From the NCBI GenBank assembly GCA_010015655.1, contig ML976657.1:2264968-2328967 (forward strand): DNA of 64,000 nucleotides. The letters are read 5' to 3'. The translations under genes and the position numbers were made by a program. This DNA comes from Bimuria novae-zelandiae CBS 107.79. Lineage: Eukaryota > Ascomycota > Dothideomycetes > Pleosporales > Didymosphaeriaceae. Below the pieces are notes generated by a model. It saw only the letters and a program-made list of their open reading frames with translations. It was not told the DNA's origin and ran no database searches. Positions within the stretch are counted from its first letter, which is position 1; each line of letters starts with the position of its first letter. Below, piece by piece: positions 35,157 through 45,955 of this stretch.

Positions 35157-36435
35157 CTACAAGTTGCTCTTTGCTCCTCCATCGAACGCAACCCCCATCC
35201 GTCCCTGCGCCTTGTGCGAGTTCATCAACTCAATCATCTTCGGCAGCTCCTCCAACTTGAACAGCGTTTGGTGCGGCTTAATGTTGTGCTTGGCGCTGAA
35301 CTCGATAGCCGGTCGCATGTTGTAGCAGGCTGCCCGCCGTTAGCTCGCTTCTAGTTCATATATTTCAAGTTTACTTACTGCCGTTGTTGGATCCTTTGAC
35401 TCGGAAACGGCCCAGTGCAATGTCAAATGCATTGAGCTGTAGTGGTTCCCGAGGGATCCCGACAACCATCAGGAGACCTTGGCCGGGTTTGATGATGGCA
35501 GGGCAGTCATCGTACGACTTCTTCGAGGCCGTAAAGTTGACCGCAGCATCGACACCGCCACCTGTGATTTCAAGCACCTTTTCCTTCCAGTCCCTGTCCT
35601 TCATCGAGTTGAATACGTGGTCTGCACCGCAAGTCTTGGCTTCGTCGAGAGCCTGATCGGCAATATCAAGTCCAATGACCTTCAAACCCATAGCCCTGTC
35701 AAACGTCAGCAGAGAACAGTAAAAGGTCTAGGCTCCACTTACTTCGCATACTGGATCCCAAGGTGTCCAAGCCCGCCGCAACCTATTACGGCAACCCACT
35801 GTCCAGGCTTGAGTTCACAGTCTTGGATGCCGTGAAAAGCTGTCACTCCAGCGCAAAAGAGCGGTGCGGCCGTCTTGACGTCGACTGCAAATGTGTCAGC
35901 TTCCTACTTGCCACCCAGCTTCTCTGGAACAGTCAACATACGTGCTTCCGGCAAGACCATAGCAGCCCGCGCATCCACCACAGCATACTCCTGAAAGTAC
36001 CCATTCTGTGCGAACCCTTGCATCTGTGTCTTTCCCGTGACACACCACAAGTTGTGTACGTTCCTGCAGTTCGAGCAATCAAAGCAGCATTCGACCGCGC
36101 ACAGAAATCCGACATTATCCCCTTCCTTGAACTTGCTTGCAACTTCTCCCGAGCCCCGACCAACGACTGTTCCGGTAGCTTCGTGCCCAATAGTGACAGG
36201 GTTGTTGCGGAGTACAAGGCCTTGATCGTTGGGCTCGAACAGCATGAGGTCGGAGTGGCAGAGGGAAGCATTCTGAATCTTGATAAGCAGTTCGTGATCG
36301 CGCGGTTCTGGCACCGGAATTTCATTCAGGTGGATTTTGTTGTCGCGCTGGTCGTATCTAGCTTATGTGAGCGACACTTCCCGATGCGTAGTGAGCGCCA
36401 ACTTACTGCTGCGCAAGCATCGTCTTAGGAGCCAT
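35157..36435 (-). CDS. zinc-dependent alcohol dehydrogenase (MDR family)
   Basis: Five exons, 36435..36407, 36357..35942, 35884..35743, 35695..35379 and 35329..35157; introns 49, 57, 47 and 49 bp; 358 residues. Catalytic zinc ligands are Cys43 (SLCHSD), His68-Glu69 (GHEATG) and a later Cys in PLFCAGVTAF. Structural zinc ligands are the four Cys in ECCFDCSNCRNVHNLWC. The nucleotide-binding Rossmann motif is GCGGLGHLG. The C-terminal block NGTCYNMRPAIEFSAKHNIKP is formed only after splicing, which supports the last intron. It resembles the fungal alcohol dehydrogenase I-like group, oxidising alcohols with NAD, but the substrate cannot be read from sequence. No signal peptide, so cytosolic. The second intron must start at GTATGT (35941); a shorter GC-AG choice would leave only 27 bp. 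Confidence 0.88.
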
Positions 36436-37785
36436 ATTTGCGACCTGAATACAGTATTTTGGCTCGTATAAAGATGAGCGGATACTGTGCGCTTGCGTCT
36501 GTTTGGATTCCGTCTTATCTGTAGCGACTACCCGGCCAAGCTATTGCAAGTCGCTCCTGGCCTACTGTATAAGTCCCTCCTGCCATTCTGAGTGCTGGCG
36601 GGAAAGCAATACCGAGGAAGAAGGTTCCCGATCGCAACAACTCGTTTAAGAGAGCTGCACCCCGCATCCCAGCAACCGGCGCGAGTCATGTAAGTACCCA
36701 CCAAACGCCTAACACGATCGAAGAACGCTCCCTTTCATGAACTGCATCGTCGTGTGAGCGGTGAACTGCTCATTCTGAAAGTGCACGAAAGCACCTGCCA
36801 TCTGCAAGATACATCTTGAGTCGAGAATGCAGGCCCCGCAGCTCAGCCTAATAATACCCAGAAACCTCAGATACGATCAGATCTATCCAGTTTCATTCCG
36901 GTCTTTACCATGCAGCTGGCAGGGGACCAACAATTCAAAATCACGATGGAGATGAGCATTGCACAAGTCCAAGATTCAGATGGCGGCGAGTACGTCTTCG
37001 ACGACACGAAGCCAGCCCGCGTTTAGAGATTCCCTAGCTGAAATTTGAGTACGAATATCTACACGGCAACACAGCACCCTTCGACTACTCCTTGCCTCAT
37101 ACTGCCAATCGCACTCGGATGCCGAGCTTACTTGCTTTCCGTTCTATCCGATCGATCCAGATCGCTTCTTCTGAGGCTTATGCAGTTCTCCTCATCGTGG
37201 ACAACACTTCCAACCGCTTTCGTTCGATCCGTCCTCCGACCGATCATCCGCCCAAGGAATCCACCCTTTCGAACAGCGGTACGGTCAACGTGACTGGACT
37301 TCGGTACCTTCTTTTACAAAGGCCACCGGCTGCGCGCTACATGCTCGAGTGTGCTGGCGGAATGCGGCGGTATGAGAAGCTCGCAGGGCATGATGCGGGC
37401 CTCGAAAGGTCCCCAGAGCCAAAGGCCGTACAATTGGTGCCCATGAGGAAGCTCTATTGAAGCCTTAATATACCAATTGAGATTCCCCTGAAAATGTGTA
37501 TCCTGGCGAATCCTGGTTTTTCGTGGATCATGGGTCGGACGTCATGTTTTTTCCGTTCGATTGGAGCTCCACAAGGCGTACTTTGTCATCTGATTGCGCT
37601 GATAGAGCTGTTCTCACATCGACATCCACTGTCTTCGTTATCTCAGTCTCGAACAGACTAGCGCCCAAGGTGGACTACTTGTTCCTGGGACCGCTTCGCT
37701 TTCCACTGAATATTCTAGCGTTGGGCGTGTTCTCGTCGTACTTTCACGTCATCAGTCATCCACATTAGGCATCTAAGCTCGGGGG
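36436..37785. other. gene-poor interval
   Basis: A 38-codon frame starting at 36910 and a few longer frames around 37045-37460 and 37496-37768 show no domain or splice pattern. It may contain eroded sequence, as the next two genes to the right are remnants. Confidence 0.4.
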
Positions 37786-38796
37786 TCATATCTTGAAATC
37801 CGAATCTGCTTGGGAACTGCTAAAGCAGTTGGGATACAACGTGGACATGAAGGGCCTGAACTTGGGCATGTACATACAAAACAAACCAACGTTCTGCTCC
37901 ACCACGCTATACACAGCTGCCTCGAGGCTGTCGTACATCGGGTTCGCAGAGTTTCCGTATGTCGCGATCGAGCGGATCCGGATCATGGACACTATCATTG
38001 TCCCATTCATGTCGTCAGTGGCCGAAGATGTCTAAGCCCGAAGTCACACACAAGAAGCCAACGCTGAAGATGCACACCAGGAATATCTTTCGCCGCAGAT
38101 TAGGCTTCAGCTTGAGCAGCTGTGGAATCGGGATTGCCAGTACAGCCAGGTCAATGGCTATATTCGTGCCGGCGCCGCTGTAGATGAAGGCATACTGGTT
38201 CATGCAATAATCAAATGGCTCCTCCCTTAGCTAACCCGTCTAGACCGCCCTAATTGGCCTGCACGAGGAAATGAGAGCTAGTTCAAATGCGAGCGAATGT
38301 CACACGGTTATTCCCATGATGATAAAGACAGATAAGCGTACCTCTTTAGTGGGGAAGATGTAGAGGAAGAAGAATAGGAAGGTCAGCTTCGTGAAGCCGA
38401 TCGCTATGAAGTACCCGGCTTGCGACACATATATCACCTAGAACAATCAGTCTGTGTGGGCGAAGCAACGGGTTCTGGAGCAAAACCGACCTGCAATACT
38501 TTGATGATATTTTTCGGCTCGACTGTCCAGGTGTCTTTCCCAAGTCCTAGTCCCAGCGTGATGAATTGCAAGACAGTGAGAGAGATCGAGAAAACCCACG
38601 CTGCAAGCGCGCACGCATCGTTCCATCTCAAACGGCGCGCCTTGACAGCTACCGTGGTCCGCATCATGATCGCAACCAGAGCCAGCACGCCAGAAACGAT
38701 GGAGACGTATAACAAGACGTCGCTTTTGTCCCGGATTGACACGCCACACATCGTCGAGGTTGTGTTGACGGCCGCGAGCGCTTCCTGGCTGTGCAT
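37786..38796 (-). pseudogene. fungal rhodopsin-domain (Pth11/SAT4-like) membrane protein, internally deleted
   Basis: From Met at 38796 exons can be joined as 38796..38491, 38437..38342 and a third part from about 38230, ending 37786. They encode an extracellular N-terminus (TMCGVSIRDKSDV), TM1 (LLYVSIVSGVLALVAIMMR), TM2 (ACALAAWVFSISLTVLQFI), TM3 (VIYVSQAGYFIAIGFTKLTFLFFFLYIF), a later TM (AIDLAVLAIPIPQLLKLKP) and the last TM region (YSVVEQNVGLFCMYMPKFRP). In the family, TM4 and the following Cys-containing loop lie between TM3 and that later TM; here about 50-60 residues are missing and only a short linker (LREEPFDYCMNQYAF) can be placed. Total is about 260 residues against a usual ~350. 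Either part of the gene is deleted or an exon is hidden; I favour decay. Such proteins are plasma-membrane receptor-like proteins of unknown ligand. Confidence 0.65.
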
Positions 38797-39395
38797 GTCA
38801 TTCCTACACTGCCTTGTATCGCTGCGTTTATCGACGCCGACTATGGGTAGTGTCCTGCGCAATGAAGACCAGATGGACGATTGCGTTCGTCTGTCCATCA
38901 ATCGTATGTGCGAGTTCGCAGATAGAGAAGAGTCCTTTGACTTTAGACTTTGGCTCTAGATGTAAGTCTTATGGCTGCTTGTTTACTGCGGTATAAGTCT
39001 GATACCTCGTCAGGTACGCGTTCGATATCATCGGTACCGTCTTCTTCGGAAAGCAATTTGGGTTCATGGAAAACCGTCATGACCATGACAAATACATCGA
39101 GTCCGTTCATTTGGCTCGTACTTATCTTTTGACTACAAGGCCATTCTTCCTCCCCATTCGCATGAAGAGTACACTTTGGGTGATTTCATGTTTGTCGCCT
39201 TGCGATGCTGTGAAGGGTCTGTCTATGCACTCCTCAGGCTAAACGCCTGAGTGACCATTGAGATGCTCTTCAACACCACGGAGTCGCACGGGACTCCTTT
39301 CCACTCCTATATATCTCGTGACATAGTATTCCCCACAGTTTGTTTAGTATCACACTGACCTGGAAACCCAACATTTAGTGCCTTTCCTTTCCGTA

Positions 39396-40338
39396 ATGGC
39401 CTGTGCCGTCGCCGTCCCCAAGCTCCTCAAAGCTGTCATCGCCGTGGATGGCATCCGCAAGATCGCCATCCAAAACACAAAAGAGGAAATGAAAGCCGCC
39501 GAAGAAGCAACTTCAAAGCGCCACGACATTCTCTCCCAGGTGCTCACCATCGTGCACGAAAAAGGCGAAAAGATAAACTTCACAGAGAGGAACGTCATGG
39601 CAGAAATGCACGTCGGAATGTAAGTCCTGTACTCCCCTCCTTCGACGCCTAGCATACTTGACTGATGGTCCCCAGCATGGCCGGCGCAGACAGCACCTCG
39701 ATCCTCCTCCGCGCAATCTTCTAATTACTACATGATGAAGAACCCCACGATCATGGCCAAAACCACCGCCGAAGTCGACGACGCCTTAGCCGCCGGGAAA
39801 CTCACCTGGCCGCCAAAGTACCAGGACGTCGTCGCGTCGCTGCCGTACGTCTGCGCCGTCATCAAGGAAGCCTCGCGCTACTTCCCTACCTTCGCCGTGC
39901 AGATCCCGAGATACGCCCTGCCCGAAGGCATCACGCTGAACGGCACGTTCATCCCGCCGGGCTTCCGCGTCGGCATGAATCCGCATATCGTGCAGATGGA
40001 CAAGTCCGTCTTCGGCAAGGACGCGGATGTGTTTAGGCCGGAGCGGTGGTTGGAGAGTGAGGAGCAGAATAAGCTTATGGATAGGGCGTATCTGTCATTT
40101 GGAGTGGGGACACGGCCGTGTGCGGGTAAGGATGTAAGTTTGCCGGACCGCAATCTCTACTGTGGCGTAGATTGCTAATCGAGATGCACAGCTCGCGCTT
40201 GCGGAGATTCATAAGTTGGTGCCGGCGATGTTGCGCACGTTTACGGTGGAGATTGCACATGATCAGCCGTGGAAGATACATAATGCTAGCTTCATCGTGC
40301 AGACGGATGTTATTTGTAGGCTGAAGCGGAGGAATTGA
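39396..40338 (+). pseudogene. cytochrome P450, C-terminal half with frameshift
   Basis: Pieces 39396..39619, 39676..40133 and 40192..40338 encode the C-terminal half of a P450: the I-helix (IMAGADSTSILLRAIF, 39676 on), the K-helix ExxR motif as KEASR, the PERF-type segment VFRPERWL, and the heme-binding loop FGVGTRPCAGKD with its Cys ligand. The stop TAA directly after LLRAIF (about 39721) results from an apparent 4-bp insertion; reading resumes with YYMMKNP in another frame. The first ~230 residues (membrane anchor, B-C and F-G regions) are absent, and nothing upstream restores them. The motif spacing resembles pisatin-demethylase-like fungal P450s, but the family cannot be fixed. Both truncation and frameshift make function very unlikely. 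Confidence 0.85.
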
Positions 40339-40716
40339 GCGCTCGTGCGCAGAGAGAGTTTGGCTCCGTGGTTGACTTAGCTCATCATGTAGTCTATCAA
40401 TTTGTATGAAGACGTGCACTCTTCAACTGTGTTATCCGTTGGGACTAGAGATATTACTGGTTTCTACTGGTTTCCCGTATCGTGATCATTGGGCGTGAAA
40501 GTACGAGTGCGTACACTTGACGCAACTTGTGGCAGGTCTAGGTCTTTGCACAGCAATAAGAACCAAGCGTGGATTTCCTTCCAAGACTGTTGACGCAGTG
40601 AGGGAACTCAGTTAGGCCTAGGTTGTATCGGAGTACCTTGAAAGTATCGGAATAGTCGCCGAGGCCCTCTTGTGGCTTGGAGTAAGGATAGGCCGGATCG
40701 AGGTTCGCGAGTCTGA

Positions 40717-41242
40717 CTATGCCATCAGGCTGGAAAGGGTCACATGCGTGCGCTGCGACTCCATGTTATCCATGGATGTCTGAAGTAGGGCTAGACTATC
40801 GTCGTACGTTGCATGCAGAATACTTGAGGGGGCTTGACGCTGCTTCGAAAGTCCGCTGTGGTTTCGAATCGAGAGTGTCCGCTTACGCATCCAGAGCTTG
40901 ACCTGCGGTTCAGGAGGTCTGGGGTAGGCCTCCATGGGGTCTTGTTGAGTTTGACCGTTCCAGTCCTCCCGTTTGCAGACATGGATATCATTTGATTCAT
41001 CTTCGGCGACGATGGCTAGCGTAGCGTATGCTCCAACAGGTCGGGAACAATATATGCATTTGGAAATATGGTTACTCCAGTTTGATTCGTCGTTGTAGTG
41101 CAAACGACCTCCACGTAACTTAGTCAACCCTTGAGGGTATATTTGCCCCGCGACCCTGCCGCATCGCGCGAAAATGTATACAGCTGGCGGCCCTCGGATC
41201 AGAATGAATACGTAATACGCTAACCATTGCATACTGATTGGG
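40717..41242 (-). CDS. possible 3' exon of an unidentified membrane protein
   Basis: An open frame of about 175 codons begins right after a strong 3' splice site (cttcttttttctag) and starts SPISMQWLAYYVFILI, a likely membrane segment. A possible CxxC (SKCIYCSRP) and a Pro-rich tail follow. Sequence upstream to about 41540 contains partial frames on the same strand, broken by a 12-bp tandem repeat, but I could not assemble a full gene. No family recognised; it may also be a decayed gene. Confidence 0.3.
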
Positions 41243-41398
41243 CTCTAGAAAAAAGAAGGTACGCGTCAGTCAAAAGGGACGAGTCAATCGTCCTCCTCAT
41301 CGCCGCGGATTCAAATGAGATACCTGTCACAGAGGGCTTGCCCGCCCCACTCTTCACACGGTACGCTCCATTCAAGTATACGAACCGACCATTGTTCC

Positions 41399-41436
41399 CT
41401 CCAATCTTCCCTCCAATCTTCCCTCCAAACTTCCAA
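41399..41436 (+). repeat. 12-bp tandem repeat
   Basis: Three near-perfect copies of a TCTTCCCTCCAA unit. Read on the minus strand it gives a repeating Gly-Gly-Lys-Ile or Trp-Arg-Glu-Asp peptide depending on frame. Confidence 0.8.
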
Positions 41437-41554
41437 TGTCCATTGTTGTGATTCAGCAACCAGAGCGGCGGGATCACACAGTTCGCTCACATCGCCTATG
41501 AGTTTTAGAGGGCCGGAGCCCACGCAAATATCCCTCATTATCTGTGCGAATCCA

Positions 41555-42133
41555 TCAGGAAGATATGCACAATGTTAGCTTGTGTTCCGGATCGATGCAG
41601 TGAAATTCAAGCCTACCACTGGGTATTGGATAACGATACCCAGTGGTATATTCCTCCCAACGGCCTCGGACTTGCAACCCTTGGTTGATTAGCCATGGGG
41701 ACATTGCCTCTTGCATGCAGGCCGCATGTTTCAAGTGCTCCCATATGCGCTGGGAGTCCTCATTTGCTACATCAAGGTAAATCGATATGGCATACTCAGG
41801 CATGCCTAGGGATGCTAATGCATCCATCTCATGGAGCCATGCTGCGAAAGAGCGTAGAATGGTGTCAGAGTGGATCCGAGGGATGTACACTTGCCTCGCT
41901 ATCAGATGCCAGGAGCCAGGGCCAGGAAGGATGTCCGTCCAGAATCCAATACGCCGCTCGACGCGGAGTTGATTGTTTCGCTTGCAATATGGGATTAGAC
42001 CGCGCATGTGGCACTCCGGCGCGCATGCCGCTTGATAGTCCTCCACGAGGCATATCCGGCGAACGTGCTGTTGTTGCTCAGCTGTGAGGCTCTGCAGAAA
42101 AGCAATCGCTGTAGCTGCTGCCGAGAACGCCAT
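41555..42133 (-). CDS. hypothetical fungal protein, 5' part unresolved
   Basis: 192 codons from Met at 42133. The start, ATAIAFLQSLTAEQQQHVRRICL, followed by ECHMRGLIPYCKRNNQLRVERRI, resembles the central part of 2EXR/F-box-type fungal proteins of unknown function, where a helix reading FLQSL-x-x-E-x-x-x-HVRRI follows the N-terminal domain. The N-terminal domain itself is not in the same frame; another minus-strand frame (42306-41995) overlaps upstream, so a frameshift or unseen intron is possible. Treat as a partial or decaying gene. Confidence 0.45.
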   Translation of the reverse strand: MAFSAAATAIAFLQSLTAEQQQHVRRICLVEDYQAACAPECHMRGLIPYCKRNNQLRVERRIGFWTDILPGPGSWHLIARQVYIPRIHSDTILRSFAAWLHEMDALASLGMPEYAISIYLDVANEDSQRIWEHLKHAACMQEAMSPWLINQGLQVRGRWEEYTTGYRYPIPSGRLEFHCIDPEHKLTLCISS

Positions 42134-43386
42134 TGGACGCCTTTGGACCTCTCGGCTAGACGAATGTACTCAGCCGGGTACCACGATTGATAAGCCCATA
42201 CTTTCTCCACGCGCTGGTCTTTCCAATGTTCAGTCAGAAGCTCTTCCAAATCTTGCAGCTCGGCTTCGCTAGGAACGTCGTGCATGCGAGGTCGCCAATC
42301 CAGCACCTTCTCCAGAGAGCCTTAGGGGAAGTAATGCAGATGAGTACGAGATGTTCCAAAGAAACATGTCTGCTGCACATCGTCGGTTTCACAGAATGCT
42401 TTGGATGCGAGTTCATGGAATCTTGCTCCACGCTGATCCCTTGCAAGTTCAATCATAAGCTGAAGAGCATCGTTGAATCCTTCCGTCGCGGCAATCAAGT
42501 AGCCCCCACCACCTATTCCGCTCGTTGGTCCAATTGCAGGGTGCCAATCTCAGTAGTTGCAGGTAGGTTGAGCTGGCGCCAAACACAACCCAAAATAACC
42601 TCATATGGAGGGGAATTGCCGAGTGACCTTCGTTTGTATTTCATTAATGATGCATCCTCCAGCAAATAGGTAGCGAACGATTTCCATTTTGGTTAACTGC
42701 ACGTATACGAGACGACAGTGGAACCGCCCAGCCTTGGATTTGAGGCCTGGGTAGTTGCCCTGTCATGATTCCGAATAACCTGTGGTAAAATTAAGTGTAT
42801 TATGGCGGAGTGCGAGGCCATCCATCTCTTTAGCAACGCGTTTGCAGGAGTACATAAGCGCTAGCGGGGGAGCAGTGCTAGAGTCACCGGTCGTTGCTCC
42901 TGCCGGCCCTGAAACCCGCATTTTCTCTGCCTCGAAGTCGTACAGGTAGCCATGTTCGGTGGAGAGATAATATCCGTATATAGTCTCTGAGTTCCCTTGG
43001 GAGGCGGAAAAGCGGCGATTGCAGCTGCTGCGAACAGCTTCCGTTGGATGTTTCGAAAGCCATGTGGGCGTGGAAGTGTAAGGGAGGTCAATTCATATTT
43101 CGTGAAAATCAGGTTAAGTGTAATGAGAATGTATAACTCACAGAGCATAACTGAACAAGCTTCTAATCTATTGAGGAACGGTAATCAGATTTAACGTTGT
43201 CTCTGTCCCACTCTAGAAGACTCATACTTACGCGGCTCAAGGAGAACCCCCTGAGACTGGGGAGCCGTCGAAACCGTATTCGTTGGCAACCTACATACCA
43301 GGTATGCTGATGCAGGAGCAAGTTCGGTCGAAGGTTCGCGACGAAACAAATTCTTTTATACGCATTAGGGCCCTACCGGTAACCTC
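42134..43386. other. gene-poor interval
   Basis: No confident gene. Contains possible 5' remnants of the hypothetical gene on the left and the 3' flank of the tartrate dehydrogenase gene on the right. Confidence 0.4.
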
Positions 43387-44644
43387 TCAGGCTTTCTTTG
43401 ACCCATACACCTTCTCGAGCTCCTGGCACACTGCATCCGTGACTTCCTTGGTCCCAGCCGAGCCTCCGAGGTCGCGCGTCGCGATTCCACGCTCTGTCAC
43501 TGCCTCAACAGCTTCCATCATTTTCTTAGCAGCTTGCTCTTCGCCCAACCAGGTCAACATCTCGGAAGCTGTCCAAAATGTCCCGACTGGGTTTGCAACG
43601 CCTTTCCCGGTGATATCAAATGCAGAGCCATGGATGGGCTCGAACATGCTGCGCGCAGCGGTCAGCAGCCGAATGAGTCAGAGTGTGCAGAGAAGCGTAC
43701 CTGGGGTTTTGCCTCGTTGGGTCAAGATTACTGGTGGGTGCGATGCCTATCGATCCAGCGAGGGCGGCAGCGAGGTCCGAGAGGATGTCGGCATGCTGGG
43801 AGCTGTTAGCACGCATAGGCGACGAACGTTTGTGGCAAGAGCACTTACGAGATTGGTAGCTACGATGGTATCCAACGACTTCGGATCCAGGACCATGCGA
43901 CAGGTCATCGCATCGACGAGCATCTTACCCCACTTCACGTCCGGAAACTCTTTCGCGACCTCAGCAGCCACTTCGTCCCAGAGTACCATTCCATTCCTTT
44001 GAGCGTTGCTCTTAGTAACCACTGTTAGTAGCTTTCGCGGCCTCTTCTGGGCGGACTGGAAGGCAAATCGCATGATGCGCTCGACGCCGTGTCGCGAGAA
44101 AATAGCTACTTCGGTCGCTGTCTCCCACGGCTGACCACGGTGTGAGCGTCCGCCCTGACCCGCATACTCTCCTTCGCTGTTCTCGCGGATGATAACCCAG
44201 TCTAGGTCGCCATGCTCAGCTTTCCGCAGTGGCGATGAGGTACCGCGGAAGATCTTTGTAGGGCGTACGTTGGCGTATTGCTGAAGAGGTTGGCAGATCG
44301 CTAATCGAAGACCCCACAGGGAGATGTGGTCAGGAACATCTTCTCCTTTATCAGCAGAAATCACTCGTGAGGGCAATGCTATCCTCACCAGGAGCACCTA
44401 CGGCACCGAAAAGTATCGCATCGTGTTTCTTCAACTCATCAAGTCCTCCGTCGGGAATGTACTTCCCGGTTTTCTTGTACGTATCACTGCTCCAGTCAAA
44501 ATTTTGGAATTCAAGTTCGAAGGTGCCATCCAATTGCACCAGCTTCGTCATCACCTGCACGCTTGCATCGACGACTTCGGGGCCGATGCCGTCAGCCCCC
44601 ATCGTCGCGATAGAGTACTTGCGCTGTACTGCGATTGGCGACAT
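43387..44644 (-). CDS. tartrate dehydrogenase/decarboxylase or D-malate dehydrogenase
   Basis: Four exons, 44644..44389, 44345..43849, 43795..43701 and 43648..43387; introns 43, 53 and 52 bp; 369 residues. It belongs to the isocitrate/isopropylmalate dehydrogenase superfamily: GADGIGPEVVDASV at the N-terminus, substrate region VIIRENSEGEYAGQGGR, conserved Lys-Asn in VVTKSNAQ, metal-binding Asp residues in MLVDAM and HADILSDLAAAL, and NAD specificity loop GSAFDITGKGVANPVG. The segment DVPDHISLWGLRLAICQPL and the RSHRGQPWETATEVAIFSR loop separate it from isopropylmalate and isocitrate enzymes and fit the tartrate/D-malate group. Such enzymes oxidatively decarboxylate D-malate and convert meso-tartrate to D-glycerate. 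The frame is open upstream to 44719; the inner Met was chosen, and a mitochondrial form cannot be excluded. Divergent from glycerate kinase. Confidence 0.88.
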
Positions 44645-45037
44645 AACGACTTGCAATTTCACAGCAGCAGTATTGAGAGTGATGGTTTTGATGAATGGTG
44701 ATAGTATGAAGAATCGCACGCCGTTTCCATCTTAACCCACTTGCATTATCTACGCAACAGCGCTGCACACATCTGCCTATGATGTTCTCTGATGCGGCTG
44801 CAGAGGTGGGGAACCAGTGGGGTCGTCGGATAACGAAAGACGGCTCACCATTGCGTTATTTCAGTCGAACTTTCAATGTGCGGTATAGCCCCGCGGACAC
44901 GAGAACCAGCCGGGAAAGTATCGTCGTGCGGTATCACGTTACCAAAAGCGAAGCTCATCAATTCACGGCTCGTCTCTACCAAACAGATAAGCGTACGAGA
45001 ATATAGTAAACACCGACAGACAGCTCTCCAACCGAAC
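44645..45037. promoter_or_regulatory. shared intergenic region, tartrate dehydrogenase and glycerate kinase
   Basis: 393 bp between the two divergent start codons. No TATA box or known operator recognised. Joint regulation is inferred from layout and from the substrate link between the two enzymes. Confidence 0.5.
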
Positions 45038-45955
45038 ATGCCGTCCTTAGATGCCAACGTGAACCGCGTCCTCGAGCTGCTCGTCCCGAAATTCCACGCT
45101 CACAAGCAACAATCATCACATCCCATCGTTCTCGGCATAACAGGCCTCCAAGGCAGCGGAAAGTCCACCTGGGCCAGCAAAATCGTCGAACTCCTCTCCT
45201 CACAATACAACTTGCACGCCATCACAGTCTCCCTCGACGACTTCTACCACACACACGACAACCTCATCGCGCGGCGCGATCGAGACCCAGAGAACAAACT
45301 CTACCGCACGCGCGGCCAACCGGGAACCCACGACCAGCAGCTTGCCCACGACATACTCCAAGCGCTGCGCTCCTGGGACGACACGCGCACGAACGAGGTC
45401 GCCATCCCCGCCTTCGACAAAAGCCAGTTCAACGGCAAGGGCGACCGCGCTCCGCGCACTGCGTGGCCCACCTGCACCTCCAAACCCGACGTCATCGTCT
45501 TCGAAGGCTGGTGTCTCGGCTTCCACGCCCTGTCCTCTGCTACTCTGGCGTCAAAGCACGCCGCCGCGAAAGTTGCCCCTCCAGACGCGCACCCAGACTC
45601 TATCCTCACGCTACCCGACCATGAACTCGCGCACTTGCAAGAAGTCAACGACGCGCTGGCGCAGTACAACGCGTCATTCATGGGTCCGGAGCATTTCGAC
45701 TTCTTCGTCCATCTGGATACCGAGGATCTGAGGAATGTGTATCGGTGGCGGCTGCAGCAGGAGCATGCGCTGTGGAAGGCGAAAGGGGTGGGGATGAGCG
45801 ACGAGAGCGTAAGGGCGTTTGTGAGGGGGTATATGCCGGCGTATGAGCTGTATCTGGAGGGGTTGAGGGAAGGCTTATTTGGGGAGGGGAGTGGGAGGCA
45901 TGTTAGGGTGTTGATGGATCGGGAGAGGGGAGCAGAGAAGGTGGAGCTCATCTAG
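45038..45955 (+). CDS. D-glycerate 3-kinase (Tda10-like)
   Basis: Intronless frame of 305 residues from Met at 45038; the frame extends 54 codons upstream but the added residues are not conserved in character. P-loop GLQGSGKST at 36-44, SLDDFYHTHD (catalytic Asp region) at about 68-76, the RGQPGTHD block typical of plant and fungal glycerate kinases, AFDKSQFNGKGDR, and VFEGWCLGFHAL match the GLYK/Tda10 family. The C-terminal block WRLQQEHALWKAKGVGMSDE, then VRGYMPAYELYLEGL, is the usual ending. The enzyme phosphorylates D-glycerate to 3-phosphoglycerate with ATP in the cytosol. The yeast homologue Tda10 is poorly characterised. The adjacent divergent gene can produce D-glycerate. Confidence 0.92.
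   Translation: MPSLDANVNRVLELLVPKFHAHKQQSSHPIVLGITGLQGSGKSTWASKIVELLSSQYNLHAITVSLDDFYHTHDNLIARRDRDPENKLYRTRGQPGTHDQQLAHDILQALRSWDDTRTNEVAIPAFDKSQFNGKGDRAPRTAWPTCTSKPDVIVFEGWCLGFHALSSATLASKHAAAKVAPPDAHPDSILTLPDHELAHLQEVNDALAQYNASFMGPEHFDFFVHLDTEDLRNVYRWRLQQEHALWKAKGVGMSDESVRAFVRGYMPAYELYLEGLREGLFGEGSGRHVRVLMDRERGAEKVELI

Noticed and set aside
35885..35920. GC-AG intron of 27 bp in the alcohol dehydrogenase gene
   Set aside because: It would keep the frame but is far too short. A 57-bp GT-AG intron from 35941 gives the family-like PEALDVKTAAPLF.
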